NCBI RefSeq assembly: GCF_900607235.1
Contig: NZ_LR027852.1
Coordinates: 434,001-498,000, forward strand
Direction of reading: 5' to 3'
DNA length: 64,000 nt
DNA from: Olivibacter jilunii
Lineage (GTDB): Bacteria > Bacteroidota > Bacteroidia > Sphingobacteriales > Sphingobacteriaceae
Every line of letters starts with the position of its first letter. The stretch's first letter is position 1. Shown piece by piece: positions 56,264 to 64,000 of this stretch. The position numbers were made by a program, and so were the translations under genes. Below the pieces are notes generated by a model. It was not told the DNA's origin and searched no databases. It saw only the letters and a list, made by a program, of their open reading frames with translations.

Positions 56264-57304
56264 ATGGCTAGCAAAGTTTACAAGATACTTTTCTTTGTTA
56301 TAGGTATTGCAACCCTATGCTACATGGTATACGCACTGGGGGTGGATGTCATTTGGGATAATATAAAAAAGACAGGCTGGTGGTTTTTACCCGTCATCGG
56401 TAGTTGGCTTCTTATATACATATTGAATGCCATCGCTTTTAAAGCGATTATTCAAGAACCCCGAATCCCGGCAAGTAATCTTTCCTTTGCATCAGTACTA
56501 AAGCTGACAATTAGTGGCTATGCCATTAACTATATTACACCTTTTGTTGCGTTGGGTGGTGAACCTTATCGTATTATGGAATTGAAACCGCGACTGGGAA
56601 TTCAAAAAGCGAGCTCGTCTGTTTTGTTATATAGTTTAATGCACATGTTCTCTCATGTGTTGTTCTGGCTGGCGTCCATTATATTAATCCTGATTTATGT
56701 TCCTATCAATGCCATTATGGTAATCGGATGTTCCGTCATGTTCATCACGGGCGTTGTTTTGTGTTATTGGTTCGGACGGGTTTATAAAAAAGGATTTACC
56801 TTAAGTACTTTTAAGGTATTAGCCAAAGTCCCTGGCTTGAAGCGTAAGGTGGGCGACTTTGTTGCCGAAAAACACGATAGCCTTAAAGAAATTGATAACC
56901 AGATTACAGAATTATACGCACAGAGAAGAGAACGTTTTTTCAAATCATTAGCCTTTGAATTTATCGCCAGAGTAGTCGGTTGTCTCGAGATTTTTTGTAC
57001 AGCGAAAGCGATAGGCTTGAATATGAGTATAGTGCAGTCCCTTATTATTAGTTCAGGTTCATCTTTATTTGCCAACCTTATCTTCTTCTTTCCGATGCAA
57101 TTGGGTACTAGAGAGGGAGGGCTGGCCTTAGCACTGAAAAGTGTGGGGATGCCTGCATCGGCCGGGATTTTCATTGGTATTATTATGCGTATCCGCGAAG
57201 TCGTTTGGATTATTATCGGATTGGCACTCATGCGTATATCTAAAACCAACACCGAAGCGAACGAAACATTGGAAGAGATTAACAATAACATCAATATTCA
57301 GTAA
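56264..57304 (+). CDS. Lysylphosphatidylglycerol synthase/UPF0104-type integral membrane protein
   Basis: 346-residue polytopic protein with about eight hydrophobic helices matching the flippase-like membrane domain of MprF and UPF0104 proteins: YKILFFVIGIATLCYMVYAL, the TISGYAINYITPFVALGGEPYR block, and FFPMQLGTREGGLALALKSV. It has no C-terminal aminoacyl-transferase domain. Such free-standing domains are often beside lipid or polyprenyl-glycan genes and are proposed to flip lipids. Its start directly follows the CDP-alcohol phosphotransferase stop, so it may translocate that enzyme's product across the inner membrane (inference). Confidence 0.87.
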   Translation: MASKVYKILFFVIGIATLCYMVYALGVDVIWDNIKKTGWWFLPVIGSWLLIYILNAIAFKAIIQEPRIPASNLSFASVLKLTISGYAINYITPFVALGGEPYRIMELKPRLGIQKASSSVLLYSLMHMFSHVLFWLASIILILIYVPINAIMVIGCSVMFITGVVLCYWFGRVYKKGFTLSTFKVLAKVPGLKRKVGDFVAEKHDSLKEIDNQITELYAQRRERFFKSLAFEFIARVVGCLEIFCTAKAIGLNMSIVQSLIISSGSSLFANLIFFFPMQLGTREGGLALALKSVGMPASAGIFIGIIMRIREVVWIIIGLALMRISKTNTEANETLEEINNNINIQ

Positions 57305-57306
57305 AT

Positions 57307-58026
57307 ATGATTAAAGGCTTATTATTTGATTACGGTGGAACAATCGATACGAACGGTCGGCATTGGGCAAATGTGATTTGGGGGGCGTATCAGGCCGCGG
57401 GTGTTGAAACAAGCTTTGAACAATTTATGGAGGCTTATACCTTTGGCGAAAAATCGTTGGCTATTCATCCGATTATTAAGCCGCACCATATTTTCAGTGA
57501 GGTGTTACATTTAAAAACTCAGCAACAATTTTCTTACCTTAAATTGGCAGAGGGTGAGTACTCAAAAATAGAAAAAATCGTTAGCCACTGCATGAAGTTA
57601 GTTCTTACGACGGTAACAGAGGCTAAGAGAACACTCGACTTATTAGCTGAAACATATCCGATGGTGTTGGTGTCTAACTTTTATGGAAACATCCAGTCGG
57701 TATTGGCCGATTTTGGGTTAGCTGACTATTTTAGTGACATTGTGGAATCAGCTATAGTTGGGGTACGCAAACCTAATCCGGCGATTTATCAGCTCGGAGT
57801 GGACCGAATCGGTTTAAATTCAGCAGAATGTGTTGTTATAGGCGATTCTTTCAAAAAGGATATTATTCCTGCTAAGGAAGTTGGCTGTAAAACCATTTGG
57901 CTTAATGTCGACGGCATTCAAGAGGACCTCTCGGTTGTTGGAAATGAGTTTGCTGATGTGCAAATTACCGATTTTGCTCAGCTTCCCGAGGCTCTTCAAA
58001 ACATAAATACACAATTTGTTATATAA
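57307..58026 (+). CDS. HAD-superfamily protein with altered first motif
   Basis: 239 residues of the HAD fold. Motif I is LLFDYGGTIDTNG: the nucleophile Asp8 is present, but the usual second Asp (DxD) is Gly. Motif II is VLVSNFYGN, motif III includes Lys in VGVRKPNPAIYQ, and motif IV is VVIGDSFKKDIIPAKE. The DYGGT form occurs in a subset of HAD proteins; without the acid/base Asp, phosphatase activity may be weak or another reaction may be used. It starts 2 bases after the membrane-protein stop and is the last gene of the five-gene operon, where a headgroup-phosphate phosphatase would fit. Confidence 0.87.
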   Translation: MIKGLLFDYGGTIDTNGRHWANVIWGAYQAAGVETSFEQFMEAYTFGEKSLAIHPIIKPHHIFSEVLHLKTQQQFSYLKLAEGEYSKIEKIVSHCMKLVLTTVTEAKRTLDLLAETYPMVLVSNFYGNIQSVLADFGLADYFSDIVESAIVGVRKPNPAIYQLGVDRIGLNSAECVVIGDSFKKDIIPAKEVGCKTIWLNVDGIQEDLSVVGNEFADVQITDFAQLPEALQNINTQFVI

Positions 58027-58114
58027 ATAGCTTAACCTCTGTGTTCTCCCACGGAGAGAGCCGTAACATTGCCTTTATCATATATACGGTAAAGTAACTA
58101 AAACATTTATTTAT

Positions 58115-58140
58115 TAAATTTGATAGCTGGAATAGGTTTG
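58115..58140 (+). promoter_or_regulatory. Two possible -7 boxes before the TDT-family gene
   Basis: TAAATTTG at 58115-58122 and TAGGTTTG at 58133-58140 both match TAnnTTTG, giving leaders of roughly 75-95 bases. Which is used cannot be told. Confidence 0.35.
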
Positions 58141-58223
58141 CCGCATAAAAATGGTAAATTGCTATCTAATTATGAATAAATAGATTGTGATATATAAGTT
58201 ACGATCTAAACCACATACCGATT

Positions 58224-59285
58224 ATGATAGAAAGCTTGATTAAGCAAAAGATTAGAAATTTATTGCCAGGCTATTTTGCAATGGTTATGGCGACGGGTAT
58301 CATTTCAATTGCTTCGCTTTTAGTTGGTTTCGGCGTCTTAGCTTGGTTACTATTCTATTTCAACATTTGTTTTTTTTTCGCTTTATTTTGGTTATTCATT
58401 TATCGGATTCTATATTATCGTGCTGAAGTGTGGCAAGACTTTAAGAGCTATCAAAGAGGCCCCGGCTTTTTTACTATCATAGCAGCCTTGTGTATTATGG
58501 GAAATCAGCTTATCTTGTTTTATCAAGCTTTTACGCTCGCTGGCATAGTACTTTTATTGGCCTTACTCATTTGGCTATTGATAGGTTATGGGTTCTTTTT
58601 CCATATAACAGTAACGGAAGAGAAAAAGCCGCTAAAAGAAGGAATTAATGGTACATGGCTCGTATTCATTGTGGCTATACAAGCCTTATCCGTACTTATT
58701 TCTTTTATTGCCAAGGAATTAGGAGAACTAAGCTATGTTGGTTTGTTTATAGCTTTATGTTTCTTTTTGTTGGGATGTGTCTTTTATCTCTACATCATGT
58801 CTCTCATTATATATCGTCTGTCTTTCTTTTCTTTACATGCCACTGAATTTGGTGCTCCATACTGGATCAACATGGGGGCAACAGCCATTTCGACGCTGGC
58901 AGGATCCATGCTTATTCTGCACGCAGGTGATTTTGCCTTTCTGTCTCAGATTCTTCCCTTTTTAAAAGGCTTTACGTTATTCTATTGGGCTGCAGGTACT
59001 TGGTGGATACCCTTATTATTGTTATTGGGTTTTTGGCGACATGCGATCAAGCGCGTGCCCGTTCCGACCAGTGCAAAGGGTTATGATCCTACCTATTGGG
59101 CTATGGTTTTTCCATTGGGTATGTATACGGTTTGTACGTATCGATTAAGTGAGGCCTTATCTATTACATTTCTTAAATTCATTCCAGCTGCCTTTATATA
59201 TGTAGCATTATTTGCTTGGGTTGCCGTCGCATTAGGATTTATCAGGTATCTATTGTCTCTTGTTCAAAAAGAAACACAAACATAA
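58224..59285 (+). CDS. TDT/SLAC1-family membrane transporter or anion channel
   Basis: 353 residues with ten predicted helices, matching the tellurite-resistance/dicarboxylate transporter family that includes TehA and plant SLAC1. Features: [21 protein letters not shown] at the first helix (the PGxFxxVMxTG motif), a [19 protein letters not shown] helix, and WALVFPLGMY-like [20 protein letters not shown] near the C-terminus. Plant SLAC1 carries nitrate and chloride; fungal and bacterial members carry dicarboxylates or sulfite. Because nitrate-reductase-like genes follow in the same direction, nitrate or nitrite passage is one option (inference). Confidence 0.88.
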   Translation: MIESLIKQKIRNLLPGYFAMVMATGIISIASLLVGFGVLAWLLFYFNICFFFALFWLFIYRILYYRAEVWQDFKSYQRGPGFFTIIAALCIMGNQLILFYQAFTLAGIVLLLALLIWLLIGYGFFFHITVTEEKKPLKEGINGTWLVFIVAIQALSVLISFIAKELGELSYVGLFIALCFFLLGCVFYLYIMSLIIYRLSFFSLHATEFGAPYWINMGATAISTLAGSMLILHAGDFAFLSQILPFLKGFTLFYWAAGTWWIPLLLLLGFWRHAIKRVPVPTSAKGYDPTYWAMVFPLGMYTVCTYRLSEALSITFLKFIPAAFIYVALFAWVAVALGFIRYLLSLVQKETQT

Positions 59286-59385
59286 AGTGGTTTAAATCAG
59301 TCACAAAGCAAACAATTACCGGAAAGGATTGTTAAACGGGAGGTGACGTTTGAGTGAAGCGAATCATTTCATATTTACTTAAATT

Positions 59386-60441
59386 ATGTATAAACTCTTC
59401 CAAACCTTAAATCGTCGTGCTTTTGTTAAAGCGTTATTAATGACGATTTTAGTGATCGTTTTCGTTTGGGTCGGGTCGCGCAAGCTTCAAAATTTTGATC
59501 CGGCACTAATAGCTTATTTAACGGGTACCATCTTTGCTGTTTTTGGAACGACCTATCGGTATGCGGTCTGGACTCAGCGGCCACCTACAAAACTTTATTG
59601 GCGTAGAAGTGTTGGATTTCTCTTCAGCGTACATTTTTTTCCTTACTTATGGAACTCCATCCGATTGTTTTTTCGAAATATTCTTTTTCAACGATTTATA
59701 GCTTATCGGAGTAAAACTAGATGGTTTGGTCATTTTCTACTGTCGAGTGGCTGTTTGATGGCCTTTGCCATTACAATACCACTTACCTTTGGGTGGATAC
59801 ATTTTGAACTAAAGCCAGGCGATGACACGACCTATCATGCGATGCTGTTCGGTTTTGAGGCAGGAACGTTCAGCCTGGGATCTCCTTTAGCTTTTATCGC
59901 CTTTCACTGTTTGGTGTGGTGCTCTGTCTTGGTTACTATTGGTGCAGTGATTATGATGAAGCGCCGATTTACAAATGGTGGATTAATTGCTACGCAAACT
60001 TTTGATGATGATTTATTGCCGTTGATTTTGTTGATCGCCATTTCGGTTACGGGATTAGGAATTTCTTATGATTATACGTTTTTAGAGGGTAAAACATACC
60101 AGTTTATGGCCGTTACACATGCGATAACGGTCATATTATTTTTGCTGTGGCTACCTTTTGGAAAATTCTTTCACATTTATCAGCGTTTCGCGCAATTGGG
60201 CGCTAACTTATATAAAATTGAAGGGAGGCGGCGAGGAATGGCTGTATGCCCACATACTAAAAAAGAATTCGCATCGAAAACACATATCGAAGATTTGAAA
60301 AAGGTAACACAAGAGCTCGGATTTGACTTCAGCAAGCCCGATGGTTCAAGTCATCTTGATTTGAGTCCTGAAGGTAAACGCGCCGCTTTAGCAAGAGCGC
60401 ATTTTCAAGTGAGAAAGGAATCAGGAAGCTTCTTTGGTTAA
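59386..60441 (+). CDS. NarI-like cytochrome b membrane subunit (putative quinol dehydrogenase)
   Basis: 351 residues with about six hydrophobic helices and a cytoplasmic C-terminus of about 80 residues. The helix VTHAITVILFLLWLPFGKFFH has His245 and His263 exactly 18 residues apart, the same spacing as the two heme-b ligands in the last helix of NarI of nitrate reductase. Other membrane His residues (His116, His139, His151, His174) could supply the opposite ligands. A diheme quinol-oxidising subunit is therefore likely. It ends 16 bases before the molybdopterin subunit gene, in one operon. Similarity is by pattern only, and the protein could be labelled simply as a membrane protein by automated methods. 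Confidence 0.7.
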   Translation: MYKLFQTLNRRAFVKALLMTILVIVFVWVGSRKLQNFDPALIAYLTGTIFAVFGTTYRYAVWTQRPPTKLYWRRSVGFLFSVHFFPYLWNSIRLFFRNILFQRFIAYRSKTRWFGHFLLSSGCLMAFAITIPLTFGWIHFELKPGDDTTYHAMLFGFEAGTFSLGSPLAFIAFHCLVWCSVLVTIGAVIMMKRRFTNGGLIATQTFDDDLLPLILLIAISVTGLGISYDYTFLEGKTYQFMAVTHAITVILFLLWLPFGKFFHIYQRFAQLGANLYKIEGRRRGMAVCPHTKKEFASKTHIEDLKKVTQELGFDFSKPDGSSHLDLSPEGKRAALARAHFQVRKESGSFFG

Positions 60442-60457
60442 TTAAGAGATAAGGTAA

Positions 60458-62677
60458 ATGGCAACACTCCCTACAACAATTGATGAGATAATCGCCCAAT
60501 TCGGCCCGCACAAAGCATATGCTCCCCAAGCCGGTTTTTACGGCTCTCACGAGCCTGACAGCCTGGTGAAGACCCATTGCTGTTATTGCGGCATGCAATG
60601 TGGTATTCAATTAAAAGTGAAAGAAAATAAAGTAGTTGGATTTGAACCTTGGATGGAGTTCCCGTTTAACGAAGGACGTTTGTGTCCAAAAGGGGTAGAG
60701 CGTTATCTTCAGAATAACCATCCGGATAGATTACTAGCCCCTTTAAAACGAGTGGAGGGAAAGGGCTTTCAACAGGTGTCTTGGGACTATGCGATGGATA
60801 AAACCGTGGGAGAAATCAAACGCATACAGGAAGCCTATGGTAACAACGCATTCGCTATGTTAAGCGGTGTTTCGCTGACAAACGAAAAAAGCTATATGAT
60901 TGGCAAATTTGCCCGGGTAGCTCTAAAAACTGCTAATTTGGATTATAACGGTAGGCTTTGTATGGTGAGCGCGGGAGCCGGCAATAAGAAAGCGTTCGGA
61001 TTGGATCGAAGCTCCAATAGCTGGGCTGACCTAGCACATGCGGAAGTTATCATTGTGGCGGGGGCCAATATCAGCGAAACCTTTCCTACATTGACCCATT
61101 ATATTTGGCGTGCGCGGGGTAATGGTGCCAAATTGATCGTTGTAGATCCGCGTATTATACCCTTGGCACGTACGGCCGATTTACATTTAAATGTAATACC
61201 AGGAGGAGACTCTGCTCTTTTTGGAGCAATGCTTAAGATATTGGTTGACAATGATTGGCTCGATCACGAATTTATTGCCAATTATACAAGCGGTTTTCAG
61301 GAAGCAATAAATGCCGTAAGGGATTATGACTTGGACTGGGCGGAAAAGTATACGGGCGTAGCTAAAGAGAAAATCTTTGAAGCGGCACGCCTTTGGGGGA
61401 AGGCGAAGACTAGCTTTTTGCTTCATGCTCGCGGAATTGAACATCACACAAAGGGGGTAGATAATGTATTGAGTTGTATTAACCTGGTATTGGCAACGGG
61501 ACGTATAGGTAAGCCTTATTGCGGTTATGGCACGATTACTGGCCAGGGTAACGGTCAAGGTGGACGGGAACACGGACACAAATGTGATCAGCTGCCAGGC
61601 AACCGTGATATTACCAACCCGGAACATCGTCAATACATCGCTGACGTGTGGGGAATCAGCGAACAGGAGTTGCCTGGTAAGGGGTTAACCGCCTATGAGC
61701 AAATAGAAGCTATTCATCGTGGCGAAATTAAGGGACTGATTTCTATTTGTTTTAATCCATTGGTGTCGTTGCCTAATAATAATTACGTGCGAGAAGCTTT
61801 GGAGAAACTGGAGTTCTATATGTGTATCGATAGTTTTCTGAGTGAAACAGCCCGATATGCCGATATTATTATGGCGGGGTCTCTGCATGAAGAAGAAGAA
61901 GGAACCGTTACAACTGCGGAAGGACGGGTGGTAAAGATTAATGCAGCGGTGACTCCTCCAAAAAATGCTAGAAAAGATGGCGAGATTTTAATGGAATTAG
62001 CGGGGAGACTGAATGAAGGAGATAAATTTAGTTTTGACTCCAGTGAGGCAATTTTTAATGAATTAAGATTGGCTTCAAAGGGAGGGACTGCTGACTATTT
62101 TGGCATTACTTACGAGAAAGTAGTGAATAACATGGGGGTATTTTGGCCATGCCCTTCATTAGACCATCCGGGAACACCAAGATTATGGGAAGATAGGAAA
62201 TTTAAAACACCGGACGGAAAGGCCCATTTCAATGCAGTTAGTTTTAAACCGCCATCAGAAGTGATCGATACGGATTACCCGGTGGTGTTGACAACCGGTC
62301 GGGTGGTGTCGCAATACTTAAGCGGTACCTCTACTCGACGGATCGGGAAGTTGGTAGATCAATATCCCGAGCCACTTTTGGAAATACATCCCGAACTGGC
62401 GCGCCGCTATAATATTAGGAGTGGAGATATTATTCGCGTAAAAACACGAAGGGGTGAGGCCGAATTTCCGGCTCAAGTGGTAGAGACGATTCGGAAAGAT
62501 ACTGTATTTATTCCCTACCATTGGGGAGGCAAGCACGCTGCAAATCAGCTAACGATTGGAAATCTTGACCCCATTTCGAAGATACCGGAGTTTAAGGTTT
62601 GTGCCTGTCAGCTTATTCCAACCGGTGAGGTAGCATCTGAAAAAGTAAAAGAAACGGCTTATCAGAGTCATTTATGA
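60458..62677 (+). CDS. Molybdopterin oxidoreductase, assimilatory nitrate-reductase-like catalytic subunit
   Basis: 739-residue DMSO-reductase-family enzyme, closest in pattern to NarB/NasA nitrate reductases. An N-terminal [4Fe-4S] site is formed by Cys41, Cys44, Cys48 and Cys76. [12 protein letters not shown] holds the likely Mo ligand Cys168. The [20 protein letters not shown] block is characteristic of NarB-type enzymes. A dinucleotide-binding C-terminal domain covers about 600-730 ([20 protein letters not shown]). No twin-arginine signal is present, so it should act in the cytoplasm. The partners are unusual for an assimilatory enzyme: a NarI-like cytochrome, a four-cluster ferredoxin and a Rieske protein. 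Reduction of nitrate is likely; other oxyanions are possible. Confidence 0.88.
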   Translation: MATLPTTIDEIIAQFGPHKAYAPQAGFYGSHEPDSLVKTHCCYCGMQCGIQLKVKENKVVGFEPWMEFPFNEGRLCPKGVERYLQNNHPDRLLAPLKRVEGKGFQQVSWDYAMDKTVGEIKRIQEAYGNNAFAMLSGVSLTNEKSYMIGKFARVALKTANLDYNGRLCMVSAGAGNKKAFGLDRSSNSWADLAHAEVIIVAGANISETFPTLTHYIWRARGNGAKLIVVDPRIIPLARTADLHLNVIPGGDSALFGAMLKILVDNDWLDHEFIANYTSGFQEAINAVRDYDLDWAEKYTGVAKEKIFEAARLWGKAKTSFLLHARGIEHHTKGVDNVLSCINLVLATGRIGKPYCGYGTITGQGNGQGGREHGHKCDQLPGNRDITNPEHRQYIADVWGISEQELPGKGLTAYEQIEAIHRGEIKGLISICFNPLVSLPNNNYVREALEKLEFYMCIDSFLSETARYADIIMAGSLHEEEEGTVTTAEGRVVKINAAVTPPKNARKDGEILMELAGRLNEGDKFSFDSSEAIFNELRLASKGGTADYFGITYEKVVNNMGVFWPCPSLDHPGTPRLWEDRKFKTPDGKAHFNAVSFKPPSEVIDTDYPVVLTTGRVVSQYLSGTSTRRIGKLVDQYPEPLLEIHPELARRYNIRSGDIIRVKTRRGEAEFPAQVVETIRKDTVFIPYHWGGKHAANQLTIGNLDPISKIPEFKVCACQLIPTGEVASEKVKETAYQSHL

Positions 62678-62710
62678 TGTTAACAATTAAAGGTCAATAA
62701 ACTGAATATT

Positions 62711-63280
62711 ATGCCGGAAACAAATTACAATATGGATATGGCGTTCTTTGTAGATATGCAACGCTGTATTGGCTGCCATGCTTGCGAAATGGCTTGTGCA
62801 GAATGTGAAACCAACGGACAGGAGAGTATGATTCATGTCAATTACGTCGATCGAGCAGTAAGTGTACAGACCACGGTGCAGGTTTGCATGCACTGTGAAA
62901 ATCCAGCCTGCGCTAATGTTTGTCCAGCGGATGCCATTCATCAAGATGACTTTGGCGTTGTTCATTCGGCAAATACCCCAAGGTGTATCGGATGCTCGAA
63001 TTGTGTACTGGCCTGTCCCTTCGGTGTTCCCAAAAAGATGGAGGAGGCTGAGTTAATGATGAAATGTAACATGTGTTATGATCGAACCAGTGCAGGTAAA
63101 AAGCCGATGTGTGCAACAGTTTGTCCTAGTCAAGCACTTTTCTATGGCACACGAGAAGAGATTGAACGGATGAGACCTAATAGTGTACCGGTGAACTCCT
63201 TTAAATTTGGAAATCAAGAAGTAACCACAAAGGTGTTCGTGATGATGCCGAAAGGAACCACTCAATTGGTAGTTAGTTGA
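62711..63280 (+). CDS. Four-[4Fe-4S] ferredoxin electron-transfer subunit
   Basis: 189-residue NrfC/DmsB-type iron-sulfur protein. Four Cys clusters are seen: [11 protein letters not shown] (Cys19, 22, 25, 29), [29 protein letters not shown] and KCNMCYDR...PMCATVCP, giving 16 Cys for four [4Fe-4S] centres. It should carry electrons from the membrane quinol-oxidising part to the molybdopterin subunit. No signal peptide, consistent with a cytoplasmic location together with the catalytic subunit. It lies 33 bases after that gene and 10 bases before the Rieske gene. Confidence 0.92.
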   Translation: MPETNYNMDMAFFVDMQRCIGCHACEMACAECETNGQESMIHVNYVDRAVSVQTTVQVCMHCENPACANVCPADAIHQDDFGVVHSANTPRCIGCSNCVLACPFGVPKKMEEAELMMKCNMCYDRTSAGKKPMCATVCPSQALFYGTREEIERMRPNSVPVNSFKFGNQEVTTKVFVMMPKGTTQLVVS

Positions 63281-63290
63281 TCAAATAACT

Positions 63291-63809
63291 ATGACGCAAA
63301 AAAACACACTTCATGACTCCGGAAATATGCCCAATTGGAAAAGGGATTTTCCAATTCAACAAAAAAAGGCGACACATGTAAGTCGTCGGGAATTCGCGAA
63401 ATTTTTAGCCTTATTTTCGGGCACACTTGCTTTGGCTAATGGCATCATTGTTATACGATCTTTGCTTTTTCCGTCCAAACCCCTGGAAGGTGAGCATTTA
63501 GTTTGCCGGGAAGAAGATGTACCATTGGGGAAAATGTTTCAGTTTGAAATTGAAGGGAGCCGTGTCGTTCCCTATATACTGATTCACTTGGCAGAGGGTG
63601 AGTGGAGAGCTTTTGAGCAGAAATGCACCCATCTTACTTGTGCAGTGCGTTATAGAGACGACTTACAGAAGATCGAATGCCCCTGCCATCATGGCTTTTT
63701 CAGTGGTGATACCGGAGAAGTACTGCAAGGGCCGCCACCAAGGCCACTTCCCCAGTTAGAAGTGTTAGTGCGAGACGGAAAGGTGTATGTGAAACAAGAT
63801 GCTAGTTAA
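63291..63809 (+). CDS. Rieske [2Fe-2S] protein with twin-arginine-type anchor
   Basis: 172 residues. Residues 31-57 hold a twin-arginine motif SRREFAKFLAL and a hydrophobic helix, predicting Tat export and membrane anchoring as in bc1-type Rieske proteins. The cluster ligands are Cys112/His114 (KCTHLTC) and Cys130/His133 (CPCHHG), with Cys117 and Cys132 positioned for the stabilising disulfide of high-potential Rieske centres. The HHG in place of HGS is a small variation. A Rieske protein on the outer face together with a cytoplasmic Mo enzyme is unusual; it may take electrons from quinol or hand them to a cytochrome c encoded beyond the window. Confidence 0.93.
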   Translation: MTQKNTLHDSGNMPNWKRDFPIQQKKATHVSRREFAKFLALFSGTLALANGIIVIRSLLFPSKPLEGEHLVCREEDVPLGKMFQFEIEGSRVVPYILIHLAEGEWRAFEQKCTHLTCAVRYRDDLQKIECPCHHGFFSGDTGEVLQGPPPRPLPQLEVLVRDGKVYVKQDAS

Positions 63810-63819
63810 TTTAATAAAT

Positions 63820-64000
63820 ATGAGTGATTTTAGAACTTCACAGAACGAGGCGCATCCTAATAAAACGAACACCTTAATGCTAGGGATCATCTTACTATTG
63901 GTTCTTTTTGTAAGCATACAGATTTGGTTTCTATTCGGTGCGCTTAATAATGCGCTTCAAGATAATATCTACTTTGCCATTACCACCTTCGTTGGTTCGC
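63820..64000 (+). CDS. Small membrane protein (3' end beyond window)
   Basis: Open frame starting at ATG 63820 (10 bases after the Rieske stop) and running to the window end, 60 codons visible. A hydrophilic start (SDFRTSQNEAHPNKTN) is followed by a hydrophobic helix LMLGIILLLVLFVSIQIWFL and the start of a second segment. Small two-helix proteins of this kind occur in Bacteroidota next to similar Rieske/Mo-enzyme genes (I associate it with a family of unknown function, perhaps DUF6755), but the assignment is from memory. It is probably a structural part of the respiratory complex. Confidence 0.6.
   Translation, partial: MSDFRTSQNEAHPNKTNTLMLGIILLLVLFVSIQIWFLFGALNNALQDNIYFAITTFVGS

Noticed and set aside
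56782-57294. Leftward 170-codon open frame opposite the LPG-synthase-like gene
   Set aside because: Shadow of a well-supported membrane protein on the other strand; no signals of its own.
61187-61633. Leftward 148-codon open frame opposite the molybdopterin subunit
   Set aside because: Lies wholly within a conserved gene on the other strand, with no recognisable domain.

Overview
The window is chromosomal DNA from a Bacteroidota bacterium, most likely of the Sphingobacteriaceae type (Pedobacter, Sphingobacterium, Olivibacter and relatives). Evidence: SusC/SusD pairs, a hybrid two-component regulator with periplasmic propeller repeats, many TonB-dependent receptors with an N-terminal carboxypeptidase-D-like domain, lipoproteins, and repeated use of the Bacteroidota -7 promoter box TAnnTTTG shortly before start codons. 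No rRNA, tRNA, CRISPR array, transposase or phage gene was seen. The genus cannot be fixed from sequence alone.

Region 1 (1-25824) is a xylan-degradation region of two polysaccharide utilisation loci facing each other. The rightward locus holds SusC (cut by the window edge), SusD, GH43, GH115 alpha-glucuronidase, a second GH43 and a CE1-type esterase. A 1387-residue hybrid sensor/regulator and a GH10 endo-xylanase follow. The leftward locus (25824 to 17948) holds SusC, SusD, a GH43 lipoprotein and a sialate-O-acetylesterase-like SGNH esterase. Together they could cut the backbone (GH10), remove glucuronic acid (GH115), arabinose/xylose (GH43) and acyl groups (CE1, SGNH), and import the oligosaccharides. 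One regulator appears to serve both loci. A possible dispersed repeat lies at 11714-12078, and a possible tiny gene with its own promoter and terminator lies at 26087-26311.

Region 2 (26321-36854) holds a leftward stress/redox operon (MdaB-like quinone reductase, ABM monooxygenase, aldo/keto reductase, exported PPC-domain protein, exported methyltransferase), a leftward exporter operon (small protein, ABC-type membrane domain without ATPase domain, HlyD adaptor, TolC) and a rightward pair (TlpA-like thiol protein, M28 peptidase).

Region 3 (36855-52693) holds an AraC regulator with an MFS drug exporter, a metallo-beta-lactamase-fold membrane protein, a small YtxH-like protein, three TonB-dependent receptors (two siderophore type, one OMP_b-brl type), a second AraC regulator, an FKBP isomerase lipoprotein, small exported or membrane proteins and a nucleoside permease.

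Region 4 (52806-64000) runs rightward. mobA (molybdenum cofactor) is followed by a tight five-gene operon (nucleotidyltransferase, ATP-grasp, CDP-alcohol phosphotransferase, LPG-synthase-like membrane protein, HAD protein) that looks like an uncharacterised phospholipid or phosphodiester headgroup pathway. Next come a TDT/SLAC1-family channel and a nitrate-reductase-like respiratory module: NarI-like cytochrome b, molybdopterin catalytic subunit, four-cluster ferredoxin, Rieske protein, and a small membrane protein cut by the window end. The five-gene operon and the unusual electron-transfer module are the best candidates for undescribed biology.
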